NCBI RefSeq assembly: GCF_047302425.1
Contig: NZ_CP154855.1
Span: forward strand, 248,001-312,000
DNA from: Oceanitalea sp047302425
Lineage (GTDB): Bacteria > Actinomycetota > Actinomycetes > Actinomycetales > Actinomycetaceae
DNA length: 64,000 nt
Reading direction: 5' to 3'
The notes under the pieces were generated by a model that was not told where the DNA came from, made no database searches, and was given only the letters and a program-made list of their open reading frames with translations. Below, piece after piece: positions 24,712-32,980 of the stretch. A program made the position numbers and the translations under genes. How positions within the stretch are numbered: position 1 is the stretch's first letter; each line of letters starts with the position of its first letter.

Positions 24712-25463
24712 GCGAGCTCTTCGGCGTCCCCGTCGCCCCCGGCGCCCCGCTCACCGCGCCGATCACGACGGTCGACGCCGTCGTCGTCGCCGCGATGGAC
24801 GAGGAGATCGCCCCCTACGAGCAGCGCGCCGAGCACCTGGCCCACCCCCGGCACGTCGGGATGGCCCGCTCCGTCATCGCCACCATCGGCGGCCGGCAGC
24901 TCCTCCTCATCCGCTCCGGCATCGGCGGCGTCAACGCCGCGGCCGCCACGACGCTCGCCGTCCACGCGGTGCGCACCCCCGTCGTCATCTCGACCGGCTC
25001 GGCCGGCGGGCTCGCCGAGGGCGTGCGGGTCGGGGACGTCGTCGTCGGTGACGAGCACGCCTACTCGGGCGCCGACGCCCGCGCCTTCGGCTACGCCCTG
25101 GGGCAGATGCCGGGCATGCCGGCCACCTACCCGGCGAACACCGCGCTCGTCGAGCGCGCGCAGAACCGTCCCGGCGTCCTCGTCGGCGCAATGATCTCCG
25201 GCGACTCCTTCGTGGACGGCCGCACCGTCGACGCCCACCGCGCCACCTTCCCCCGCGCGCTCACCGCCGACATGGAGACCTGCGCGATCGCCCAGGTCTG
25301 CTACTCCTTCGGCATCCCCTACCTCGCCGTGCGCGGCGTCTCGGACCTGTGCGGGCCAACCGCCGGTGAGGACTTCCGTCTCGCCGTCGACGACGTCGCC
25401 GCCCTCGCCGCCGACGTCGTCCTCGACCTCCTCGACGTCCCGGCACCGGCTCTCAACGCCTGA
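24708..25463 (+). CDS. mtnN: 5'-methylthioadenosine/S-adenosylhomocysteine nucleosidase
   Basis: This 251-residue PNP/UDP-family nucleosidase removes adenine from MTA and SAH, feeding LuxS. It shows AMDEEIAPYEQRA near residue 30, SGIGGVNAAAATTLAV, VVISTGSAGGL, and the catalytic ADMETCAIAQVCYSFGIPYLAVRGVSD near the C-terminus (metE/D catalytic residues). The ATG overlaps the luxS stop. The N-terminal 20 residues are an extension relative to E. coli MtnN. With LuxS it forms the two-enzyme activated methyl cycle branch. Confidence 0.93.
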   Translation: MSELFGVPVAPGAPLTAPITTVDAVVVAAMDEEIAPYEQRAEHLAHPRHVGMARSVIATIGGRQLLLIRSGIGGVNAAAATTLAVHAVRTPVVISTGSAGGLAEGVRVGDVVVGDEHAYSGADARAFGYALGQMPGMPATYPANTALVERAQNRPGVLVGAMISGDSFVDGRTVDAHRATFPRALTADMETCAIAQVCYSFGIPYLAVRGVSDLCGPTAGEDFRLAVDDVAALAADVVLDLLDVPAPALNA

Positions 25464-25498
25464 CCGACCGGGTCCCGCACCCGGCCTAGGATCGAGGG

Positions 25499-25978
25499 GT
25501 GCTCACCTCCTGGTCCGCGCTGCTGCCCGTCATCGGCGGCATCGTCGTGCTCGCGGCGGGCGTGACGGTGGTCGTCCTCCTCCTCGTGCGCCGCAGCAGC
25601 CAGAACCCCGGGCACCGCGAGCCGGTCGCCGCGCCGGGCCAGGCCGAGCGCAACGCCGCCGCCGGCCGCCTCGTCCACGAGCTCGACGACGCCGTCGCCC
25701 GGGCGGGCACCTCGCTGCACTTCGCGCGCCTCCAGCTGGCCTCCGACGCCCCGGCGGAGCTGGCCGCCGCCGTCGAGGAGGCACGACTCAGCTCGGCCGC
25801 CCTCGCCGCCACACTCGCCGGCACCCGCGACGGCGCCGCGCAGGGCCCGGAGGGCACCGAGGTCGCCACCCGGCTCACGGCGGCGCTCACCCGGGCGGAG
25901 GCCGCCCGCGAGCGCCTCGCCACCGCCGAGGCCCGTGTCCAGGACGAGACCCGCCGGCTGGAGCCTCCCGGGCGCTGA
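25499..25978 (+). CDS. Small single-pass membrane protein, hypothetical
   Basis: The 159-residue product starts at GTG 25499 after GAGGGG. One transmembrane helix (VIGGIVVLAAGVTVVVLLLV, residues 11-30) is followed by an alanine/glutamate-rich cytoplasmic part predicted to be helical or coiled coil (ELAAAVEEARLSSAALAATL; ALTRAEAARERLATAEARV). I do not recognise a family. It lies between mtnN and the BCCT carrier on the same strand with 35-70 bp gaps, so operon membership is uncertain. Confidence 0.65.
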   Translation: MLTSWSALLPVIGGIVVLAAGVTVVVLLLVRRSSQNPGHREPVAAPGQAERNAAAGRLVHELDDAVARAGTSLHFARLQLASDAPAELAAAVEEARLSSAALAATLAGTRDGAAQGPEGTEVATRLTAALTRAEAARERLATAEARVQDETRRLEPPGR

Positions 25979-26050
25979 CACCTCCTCGTGCCCCCGTCCC
26001 GGGCCCTCGGTACTGTCGCCGCAGGACCCCGACGACGGAAGGACGCTCCC

Positions 26051-27766
26051 GTGGCCACGCCACCCGAGACCGCACCCACGACCGGCCAGGACCAGGCCGT
26101 CGGCGACCGCCGCTGGTACCAGTCGATCCACCCGCCGGTGTTCTGGCCCTCCCTCATCCTCATCCTCGCCTTCGTCGTCCTCGCCATCATCGGCGGCGAC
26201 GCCGTCGGCGACGCGATCTCGACGGTGCAGAACGGCATCGTCACCTACTTCGGGTGGTACTACACCGCCCTCATCTCCGCCTTCGTCGTCTTCGCGCTGT
26301 GGATGGGGCTGAGCCACTTCGGGGACATCCAGCTGAGCAGGGACGACGAGGGGCCGGAGTTCCGGCTCGGGTCGTGGCTGACCATGCTCTTCGCGGCCGG
26401 CATGGGCATCGGCCTCGTGTTCTGGGGAGTGGCCGAGCCGCTCAACCACTTCGCCGGGATCCCCAACCGCGCCTCCCGGATCGTCGCGGGCGACGCCGCG
26501 GGGGCCCAGGACTCCCTCGTCATCACCTTCCTGCACTGGGGACTGCACCCCTGGGCGATCTACGTCGTCGTCGGTCTCGCGATCGCCTACGCGGTCCACG
26601 TCCGCAACCGCCCGATCTCCATCCGGTGGACCGTCGAGCCAGTCCTCGGGAAGCGGGCCAAGGGCTGGCTCGGCGACGTCATCGACGTCATCGCCGTCGT
26701 CGGCACCGTCTTCGGCATCGCGACGTCACTGGGCCTGGGCGTCACGCAGATCGCCGGCGGGCTGGAGTTCCTCGACATCATCTCCACGCCGAGCAACATG
26801 GTGCTCGTCCTCATCATCGGCATCGTCACGGGCATCGCGCTCTTCTCCGTGGTCAGCGGCGTGAAGAAGGGCATGAAGTGGCTGTCGAACATCAACATGT
26901 CGATGGCGGTCGCGCTCATGCTCTTCGTCGCGATCACCGGGCCGACGATGTTCCTGCTCCGGGAGCTCATCCAGGCCTCGGGGGCCTACTTCCAGAACCT
27001 CATCGCGCTGAGCTTCCGCACCTCCGCCCTCGCCGGTGACGAGGGCATCGAGTGGCAGAGCTGGTGGACGGCCTTCTACTGGGGCTGGTGGATCTCCTGG
27101 GCGCCCTTCGTCGGGGTGTTCATCGCGCGGATCTCCAAGGGCCGCACCGTCCGTGAGTTCGTCCTCGGCGTCCTCCTCGTGCCGACGGCCTTCAGCTTCA
27201 TCTGGTTCACCGTGCTCGGTGGAGCGGGCCTGTACCGCGAGCTCTTCGGCAGCGGCGGGATGGTGCAGACCGACACCGAGGGCAACGCCGTCGTCGACGA
27301 GACGAACACGCTGTTCTTCCTCCTCGACGACCTCCCCGCGGCAGGACTCGTCATCGGGGTGGCGATCCTCATCGTCGTCCTCTTCTTCGTCACGTCCTCC
27401 GACTCCGGCTCCCTCGTCGTCGACATGCTCGCCTCGGGCGGCGACGTCGAGCCGCCGGTGTGGAGCCGGGTGCTGTGGGCGCTGCTCGAGGGCGCGGTGG
27501 CGGTGGCCCTCGTCCTGGCCGGCGGCCTCACGGCGCTACGCGGGGTCGCCATCTCGATCGCCCTGCCCTTCAGCGTCGTCATGATCGTCATGTGCTTCGC
27601 CCTGGTCCGGCAGTTCCGGATCGAGCGGCACAAGACCCTGCAGGCGGAGCTGCGCCTGCGCCGGGAGCAGTTCACTGCCCACGTGGCCCAGACCCTGCAG
27701 CAGGACACGGTCGTGGACGGGGAGACGAGCGCACCCGAGAGGCGCCCGCGACGCCGGCGCACCTGA
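26051..27766 (+). CDS. BCCT-family (glycine betaine/choline/carnitine) transporter
   Basis: This 571-residue secondary carrier has the 12-helix BCCT fold. The glycine-rich GMGIGLVFWGVAEPLNHF is the hallmark TM3-4 region. The substrate-box Trp segment SWWTAFYWGWWISWAPFVGVF and VTSSDSGSLVVDMLASGG follow, as in BetP. The cytoplasmic C-terminus (RQFRIERHKTLQAELRLRREQF) is short and basic, as in osmosensing members. The GTG at 26051 follows GGAAGGA. It probably imports compatible solutes with Na+ under osmotic stress. Confidence 0.93.
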   Translation: MATPPETAPTTGQDQAVGDRRWYQSIHPPVFWPSLILILAFVVLAIIGGDAVGDAISTVQNGIVTYFGWYYTALISAFVVFALWMGLSHFGDIQLSRDDEGPEFRLGSWLTMLFAAGMGIGLVFWGVAEPLNHFAGIPNRASRIVAGDAAGAQDSLVITFLHWGLHPWAIYVVVGLAIAYAVHVRNRPISIRWTVEPVLGKRAKGWLGDVIDVIAVVGTVFGIATSLGLGVTQIAGGLEFLDIISTPSNMVLVLIIGIVTGIALFSVVSGVKKGMKWLSNINMSMAVALMLFVAITGPTMFLLRELIQASGAYFQNLIALSFRTSALAGDEGIEWQSWWTAFYWGWWISWAPFVGVFIARISKGRTVREFVLGVLLVPTAFSFIWFTVLGGAGLYRELFGSGGMVQTDTEGNAVVDETNTLFFLLDDLPAAGLVIGVAILIVVLFFVTSSDSGSLVVDMLASGGDVEPPVWSRVLWALLEGAVAVALVLAGGLTALRGVAISIALPFSVVMIVMCFALVRQFRIERHKTLQAELRLRREQFTAHVAQTLQQDTVVDGETSAPERRPRRRRT

Positions 27767-27808
27767 CGGCGGCCAGGCGGTCCGCAGGGCCCCAACCGAC
27801 GCGCTATG

Positions 27809-27822
27809 GTGACCTGGATCAC
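27809..27822 (+). promoter_or_regulatory. CRP/GlxR-like site upstream of cstA
   Basis: GTGA-CCTGGA-TCAC is a perfect inverted repeat of the CRP/GlxR core (GTGA-N6-TCAC), 60-73 bp upstream of the cstA start. It overlaps a possible -10 element (TATGGT, 27805-27810). cstA is a CRP target in E. coli and cAMP/GlxR sites are known upstream of actinobacterial carbon-starvation genes. Function here is inferred. Confidence 0.6.
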
Positions 27823-27881
27823 GGCCGGCGGCGGGGCACCCGCAGGCTCCACCGGTCGTCAACGACGAAGATCGGAGCGAC

Positions 27882-29582
27882 GTGAACTCAGTGCTGCTCG
27901 CCGCCATCGGCATCGCCATGGTCCTCGCCGGGTACTTCCTCTACTCCAAGTACCTCGGCAGCCGGGTGTACCGCCTCAACGCCGGGTTCCGGACACCGGC
28001 ACACGAGCTCGAGGACGGCGTCGACTTCGTACCGACGAACAAGTACGTCCTGTGGGGCCACCACTTCACCTCGGTCGCCGGCGCCGCACCCATCGTCGGC
28101 CCGGCGGTCGCCGTCATCTGGGGCTGGCTGCCCGCCTTCCTCTGGGTCACGCTCGGCACCGTCTTCTTCGCCGGCATGCACGACCTCGGCGCGCTGTGGG
28201 CCTCTGTCCGGAACCGCGGCCAGTCGATCGGCACGCTGTCCGGCCGCTACATCGGCGCGCGGGGCCGCAACCTCTTCCTCGTCGTCATCTTCCTCCTGCT
28301 GCTCATGGTCAACGCGGCCTTCGCCGTCGTCATCTCCGGCCTGCTCGTCAGCACCCCCACCGCCGTCATCCCCGTCTGGGGCGCCATCCTCGTCGCGCTC
28401 GTCATCGGGCAGGCGATCTACCGGTGGAAGCTCAACCTCGTCGCCGTCTCGATCATCGGCGTCGTCGCGCTCTACGCGCTCATCGTCCTGGGTGACAGCG
28501 TCCCGGTCACCCTGCCCGACACGGTGCTCGGCCTCTCGGCCGAGGCCTTCTGGGTCGTCGTCCTCTTCCTGTACGCCGGCGTCGCCTCCGTCCTGCCCGT
28601 GTGGGTGCTGCTCCAGCCGCGCGACTACATCAACGGCCTGCAGCTCTTCGTGGGCCTGGGCATCCTCTACCTGTCGGTCTTCATCGCCTCGCCGGACTTC
28701 GCCGCCCCCGCGTTCAACAGCAACATCCCGGACGGGACGCCGAGCATCGTCCCGCTCCTCTTCGTCACGATCGCCTGCGGTGCCATCTCCGGCTTCCACG
28801 GCATCGTGTCCTCGGGCACGAGCGCCAAGCAGCTCGACAAGGAGACCGACGCCCGCTTCGTCGGCTACTTCGGCGCCGTCGGCGAGGGGCTCCTGGCCCT
28901 GGGCTCGATCATCGCCGCGACCGCCGGCTACCGGACGCTGGCGGACTGGGAGGCGGTCTACTCCGCCTTCAACCAGGGCGGGGTCGCGGCCTTCGTCGAG
29001 GGCGGCGGGAACATCATGAACGCCGGGCTCGGCATCCCGCCGTCCCTCAGCGCGACGATCCTCGCGACCATGGCCGTCCTCTTCGCGGCGACGACGATGG
29101 ACACCGGCATCCGCCTCCAGCGCTTCGTCGTCCAGGAGTCCCTCGAGCTCGCCGGCCTGCGGCTCGGCAAGGGGCTCGCGACGGTCGTCGTCCTCCTCGT
29201 CGGGATGGGCCTGGCCTTCGGCGCCGGGGCCGACGGCTCGGGCGGCATGGTCATCTGGCCGCTGTTCGGCACGACCAACCAGCTGCTCGCCGGGCTCACC
29301 CTGTCGATCGTCGCCGTCATCCTGCTGCGCAAGCGCCGGCCGGTCCTGCCCGTCCTCGTCCCGCTCGTCTTCGTCATGGCGATGTCGCTCTTCGCGGCGA
29401 TCGTCCAGGTCGGGACCTTCTACAGCAGCGAGAACTGGCTCCTGCTCGTCCTCGACCTCGTCATCATCGTCGCCGCCCTGTGGGTCATCCTCGAGGCCAC
29501 CATCGCGATGACCAAGGCACGCAGGTCACCGCCGGAGAGCGAGGACGAGACCCTCACGGTGGAGACCAGCGCGGACAGATGA
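27882..29582 (+). CDS. cstA: Carbon starvation protein A (peptide/pyruvate transporter family)
   Basis: CstA (566 aa) is a large membrane protein of about 16 helices, induced by carbon starvation, reported as a peptide or pyruvate transporter. Its N-terminus KYLGSRVYRLN, FVPTNKYVLWGHHFTSVAGAAPIVGPAVA and VFFAGMHDLGALWASVRNRGQSIG are diagnostic. A conserved CISGFHGIVSSGTSAKQL-type motif appears as ISGFHGIVSSGTSAKQL. The start is GTG at 27882 after GGAG. It overlaps the CC-tailed small protein by ATGA, which in turn overlaps the ArsA-type ATPase. The CRP/GlxR-like site upstream suggests control by carbon supply. Confidence 0.95.
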   Translation: MNSVLLAAIGIAMVLAGYFLYSKYLGSRVYRLNAGFRTPAHELEDGVDFVPTNKYVLWGHHFTSVAGAAPIVGPAVAVIWGWLPAFLWVTLGTVFFAGMHDLGALWASVRNRGQSIGTLSGRYIGARGRNLFLVVIFLLLLMVNAAFAVVISGLLVSTPTAVIPVWGAILVALVIGQAIYRWKLNLVAVSIIGVVALYALIVLGDSVPVTLPDTVLGLSAEAFWVVVLFLYAGVASVLPVWVLLQPRDYINGLQLFVGLGILYLSVFIASPDFAAPAFNSNIPDGTPSIVPLLFVTIACGAISGFHGIVSSGTSAKQLDKETDARFVGYFGAVGEGLLALGSIIAATAGYRTLADWEAVYSAFNQGGVAAFVEGGGNIMNAGLGIPPSLSATILATMAVLFAATTMDTGIRLQRFVVQESLELAGLRLGKGLATVVVLLVGMGLAFGAGADGSGGMVIWPLFGTTNQLLAGLTLSIVAVILLRKRRPVLPVLVPLVFVMAMSLFAAIVQVGTFYSSENWLLLVLDLVIIVAALWVILEATIAMTKARRSPPESEDETLTVETSADR

Positions 29583-29854
29583 CCGAGCACCCGGCCCGCC
29601 CGCCCGCGCGGGCCTGCCTCGCGGCGGGCCTGCGCGAGCTCTACGTCGGTCCCTACCGGCGCACCTTCGCGCGGGCGCAGCGCGACGAGGACGACCTCTT
29701 CATGATGATCGTCCTCGCCGAGGCGCTCGGCGTGCCCAACCCGGCGAGCTACTACACGGTGGAGCTGCTGCCCGTCATGTACGAGCGCTTCCACGACTGG
29801 CACCGCCGCATGGGCATGGACCGCTCACCCCTGGACCACCTCTCGTGCTGCTAG
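29579..29854 (+). CDS. Small protein with C-terminal Cys-Cys, cory-CC-star type
   Basis: The 91-residue protein is soluble and ends in ...HLSCC followed directly by the stop codon. The core LRELYVGPYRRTFARAQRDEDDLFMMIVLAEALGVPNPASYYTVELLPVMYERFHDWHRRMGM is helical, with a conserved acidic stretch. The C-terminal CC, the position directly after cstA and directly before an ArsA-type ATPase fit the family named cory-CC-star. It starts in an ATGA overlap with cstA. Its last codons TGC-TGC-TAG also contain the GTG start of the next gene. Function is unknown; a thiol metal-binding or acylation site is possible. Confidence 0.8.
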   Translation: MTEHPARPPARACLAAGLRELYVGPYRRTFARAQRDEDDLFMMIVLAEALGVPNPASYYTVELLPVMYERFHDWHRRMGMDRSPLDHLSCC

Positions 29855-30834
29855 AGCTGGCCGCCCAGCGGCGGGTGCTGTTCGTCGGTGGAAAGGGCGG
29901 GGTGGGCAAGACGGCCGTCGCCTCCGCCGTCGCCCTCGCGCAGGCGCGGGCCGGGCGGCGGGTGCTCGTCGTGTCCACCGACCCGGCCCACAACCTCGGG
30001 CACCTGTGGCAACGCACGGTGGGCGACGCCGTCGTCCCCCTCGCCGAGAACCTCGACGGCCTGGAGATCGACCCGGCCAGGACGACCGACGAGCACCTCG
30101 CCGCCGTCGGCCACACGATGCGCCGGCTCATGCCCGAGCACCTGTCCGGGGAGGTGACCAGGCACCTCGACCTCGCCCGCGACGCCCCGGGCACCCACGA
30201 GGCCGCCGTCCTCGAGCGCATCGCCGAGGTCCTCGAGGACCCGCAGCACGACCTCGTCGTCTTCGACACCGCACCCTCGGGGCACACCGCCCGGCTCATG
30301 ACGCTGCCCGAGACGATGTCGGCGTGGACCGAGGGGCTGCTCCGGCGGCAGGACCGCTCCGCCCGCTTCGGGGCGGCGATGCGCGCGATGGACGACGACG
30401 GCGCAGCGGCCGCCGTCGTCGGCATCGGCCGCCGCCGTGACCGTCGGGCGGACCGCGACGACGAGATCCGCCGGATCCTCCTGCGCCGCCGCACCCGCTT
30501 CGCCGCCCTGCGCGACCTGCTGGCCGACGGCGAGCGCACCGCCTTCGTCATCGTGCTGGCCGCCGAGCGGCTCCCGGCGCTCGAGACGGTCGAGCTCTAC
30601 GGGCGGCTCCTGCGCTCCGGCGTCGAGGTGGGGGCACTCGTCGTCAACAAGCGCTCCCCCGCGGACCGTGGGGAGTTCCTCGCCCGGCGGCACGCGCAGG
30701 AGGAGGCCCACCTGGAGACGGTCCGCACCGCCCTCCCGCACGTCCCGCTCGTGCAGCTGCCGCTGCTCGCGGAGGACGTCGTCGGGGAGCAGGCGCTCGA
30801 GCGCTTCGCCGCGGAGATCGCCCGCGCCCGCTGA
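29845..30834 (+). CDS. ArsA/Get3-family ATPase
   Basis: This 329-residue P-loop ATPase has the deviant Walker A GGKGGVGKT near residue 16, the TDPAHNLG segment, and DTAPSGHTARLMTLPE (switch/ADTAP-like), all typical of the ArsA/Get3 family of SIMIBI ATPases. Unlike ArsA it is a single-domain protein, like Get3. The GTG start lies inside the CC codons of the upstream gene, a 10-bp overlap that implies obligate coupling. No arsenite pump, arsR or arsenate reductase is in the window. A role in handling a membrane protein or a metal for CstA is an inference. No CxxC dimer motif of eukaryotic Get3 is visible. Confidence 0.85.
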   Translation: MLLELAAQRRVLFVGGKGGVGKTAVASAVALAQARAGRRVLVVSTDPAHNLGHLWQRTVGDAVVPLAENLDGLEIDPARTTDEHLAAVGHTMRRLMPEHLSGEVTRHLDLARDAPGTHEAAVLERIAEVLEDPQHDLVVFDTAPSGHTARLMTLPETMSAWTEGLLRRQDRSARFGAAMRAMDDDGAAAAVVGIGRRRDRRADRDDEIRRILLRRRTRFAALRDLLADGERTAFVIVLAAERLPALETVELYGRLLRSGVEVGALVVNKRSPADRGEFLARRHAQEEAHLETVRTALPHVPLVQLPLLAEDVVGEQALERFAAEIARAR

Positions 30835-30837
30835 GCC

Positions 30838-31830
30838 TCAGACGGCGTCGCGGCGGCGGAAGACGAGGGCGGCGAGGACGACGACGACGGCGGTGAGGAC
30901 GAGGAGATAGACGGCGCTGTGCCCGAAGGACAGCGCGTGCTCCGTGTAGTCGCACATGGTGCCGCTGGCGTCGGTGGTGCACTCCTCCATGAAGTACGTC
31001 GTCCCGTGGCGGACCCAGCCGTCGACGTTGGTGGCCGGCATCCACGGCGCGGTCCGCGGCACGAGCCCCTGGACCAGCTGGCTCGCAATGAACCCGACGA
31101 CCACGACGCCGAGGACGGCGGCGGTGTGACGCAGCAGGAAGCCCAGGGCGGCGCCCACGAGGGCACCGAGCACCGCCAGGCCGAGGATCCGCAGCACCAT
31201 CCAGCCGGTGGCGGCCCACTCGGCGCTGCCCATTCCCGCGGCGAGGTCGAAGTGCTGGGCGATGAGCACCGACCCGCCGACGACGACGGCGACGGTGAGC
31301 ACCGCGGCCGGCACCACACCGAGCGCGGCCGCGGCCAGCTTGGAGACGTACACCCGCAGGCGCCGCGGCTCGAAGCTCAGCCAGGTGCTCATCGACCCCG
31401 TGCTGATCTCCGCCGCCGTGAAGGTCGCACCGACCAGACCGACGGCGAACAGGACGAAGGTGGACACGGCGCTGAGGGAGGAGGGCAGCGACTCCTCCAG
31501 CGGTGGGGCGGTGAAGATGTACCACTCGCGCTCCGGCGCGGAGAAGCCCTCCTCGCAGCCCCAGTCGACCTCCTCACCGAGCCGCTCGGCCTCCGCGGCC
31601 TCCTCCTCGAAGCACTGCGCCTGGTCCTCCTCGCCGTGCTCCTCCCAGTACGCGAGGTCCTGCTGGTACATCTCCTCGGCCAGGGCGAGGTCCTCGTCGG
31701 ACATCGGCTGGGAGGAGTCCCACGCCGCCCACAGGACGAGCAGGGACGCCGCGAGCGCCCCGAGCATCGTCGCGACGACGAGGCGGCGGGAGAACAGCCG
31801 GCGCAGCTCGACGCGCAGCAGCCGCGTCAT
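30838..31830 (-). CDS. ABC-2-type transporter permease with acidic extracytoplasmic loop
   Basis: The 330-residue permease has six hydrophobic helices. After TM1 a large, very acidic loop (LAYWEEHGEEDQAQCFEEEAAEAERLGEEVD) with two Cys residues reaches to about residue 95; a second extracytoplasmic loop before the last helix contains ECTTDASGTMC. These look like exposed loops stabilised by disulphides. ATG overlaps the upstream ATPase stop (ATGA). It works with the following ATPase as an exporter. The substrate is unknown. Confidence 0.85.
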   Translation of the reverse strand: MTRLLRVELRRLFSRRLVVATMLGALAASLLVLWAAWDSSQPMSDEDLALAEEMYQQDLAYWEEHGEEDQAQCFEEEAAEAERLGEEVDWGCEEGFSAPEREWYIFTAPPLEESLPSSLSAVSTFVLFAVGLVGATFTAAEISTGSMSTWLSFEPRRLRVYVSKLAAAALGVVPAAVLTVAVVVGGSVLIAQHFDLAAGMGSAEWAATGWMVLRILGLAVLGALVGAALGFLLRHTAAVLGVVVVGFIASQLVQGLVPRTAPWMPATNVDGWVRHGTTYFMEECTTDASGTMCDYTEHALSFGHSAVYLLVLTAVVVVLAALVFRRRDAV

Positions 31831-32813
31831 GCGGGGTCACCGCCGTCCGTCGCGGGGCCGGCTGGTCGGCCGTGGCGTCCGGCGGGACGCTCGTCCAGGC
31901 CCTCGCCGGCGGTGAGGTCGAGGAAGACCCGCTCGAGGTCGACGCGCTCGGCGGTGAGCTCGTTGACGTACAGGCCCTGCTGGGCGAGCAGCTCGGTCAC
32001 CCGGGCCGGGTCCTGGACGCCGCGCACGCGCAGCAAGCCGCCGTCGACCCGGACCCGCAGCCCGGCGCGAGTGAGGACCTGCTCGGCGGCCGCGAGGTCC
32101 GCGACACCCACCCTGACCGCGCCGGCCTCGGAGCGGGCGCCGATGACGTCGGCGACCCGGCCCTCGGCGAGCAGCCGCCCGCGGCCGATGATGGAGACGG
32201 TGTCGGCGACCTGCTCGACCTCGGCGAGGATGTGGCTGGAGACGAGGACGGTGCGGCCCTCGTCGCCGAGGCGGCGCATCGTCTCCCGGATCTCCCGGAT
32301 GCCGCCGGGGTCGAGCCCGTTGGTGGGCTCGTCGAAGATGAGGAGGTCGGGGGACTTGAGCAGCGTGGCGGCGATGGCCAGGCGCTGCTTCATGCCCAGG
32401 GAGTAGGTCGCGTACCGGTCCCCCGCCCGCTCGGCGAGCGCCGTCGACTCGAGCACCTCACCGACCCGGGCCTTCGGCGCCCCGATGGCGCCGGCGAGCA
32501 GCTCGAGGTTGCGCCGTCCGGTGAACGTGGGGAAGAACTTGGGCGACTCGACGATCGCGCCGACCCGGCCGATGACGTCCGGCAGCCGCTCGGGCACCTC
32601 CTGGCCGAAGATCCGCATGGTCCCGGAGTCGGGGCGGATGAGCCCGAGCAGCATGCGGATCGTCGTCGTCTTCCCCGAGCCGTTGGGTCCGAGGAAGCCG
32701 TGCACGCCACCGACGGGCACGTGGAGGTCGAGCCTCTCGACCCCCACGCTGCCGCCGCCGCGGCGACGGTAGGTCTTGCGCAGCGCGGAGGTGTCGACGG
32801 CGAGCTCGCTCAT
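31827..32813 (-). CDS. ABC transporter ATP-binding protein
   Basis: The 328-residue ATPase starts at ATG 32813. It has Walker A GPNGSGKTT, a Q-loop in VESPKFFPTFTGRRNLELLAG, the signature YSLGMKQRLAIAATLL, Walker B DLLIFDEPTNGLDPGG and H-loop SSHILAEVEQ. The C-terminal accessory domain (residues 220-330) includes two ferredoxin-like stretches. It precedes and is coupled to the ABC-2 permease. Its closest pattern is with lantibiotic-immunity or drug exporters such as NatA/BcrA. Confidence 0.9.
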   Translation of the reverse strand: MSELAVDTSALRKTYRRRGGGSVGVERLDLHVPVGGVHGFLGPNGSGKTTTIRMLLGLIRPDSGTMRIFGQEVPERLPDVIGRVGAIVESPKFFPTFTGRRNLELLAGAIGAPKARVGEVLESTALAERAGDRYATYSLGMKQRLAIAATLLKSPDLLIFDEPTNGLDPGGIREIRETMRRLGDEGRTVLVSSHILAEVEQVADTVSIIGRGRLLAEGRVADVIGARSEAGAVRVGVADLAAAEQVLTRAGLRVRVDGGLLRVRGVQDPARVTELLAQQGLYVNELTAERVDLERVFLDLTAGEGLDERPAGRHGRPAGPATDGGDPA

Positions 32814-32980
32814 CCAGGGGCTCCAGGGGAAGGTGGAGAGGACCGGCGGGCGCCAGCCTGGGTGGAGGCTACCGGCTCCCCGGCCCCCGGATCCGGGGTT
32901 TCCGTGCGTGGGCGCCCGCGCGTCCCGCCGGCGGTGGTGCGTACGGTGGTGCGGGCCAGCAGATCGAGAGGAGCAGGGTG

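Noticed and set aside
29845..30834. Arsenic-resistance operon
   Set aside because: ArsA-type ATPase only; no arsR, arsB/acr3, arsC or arsD near, and the ATPase is coupled to cstA.
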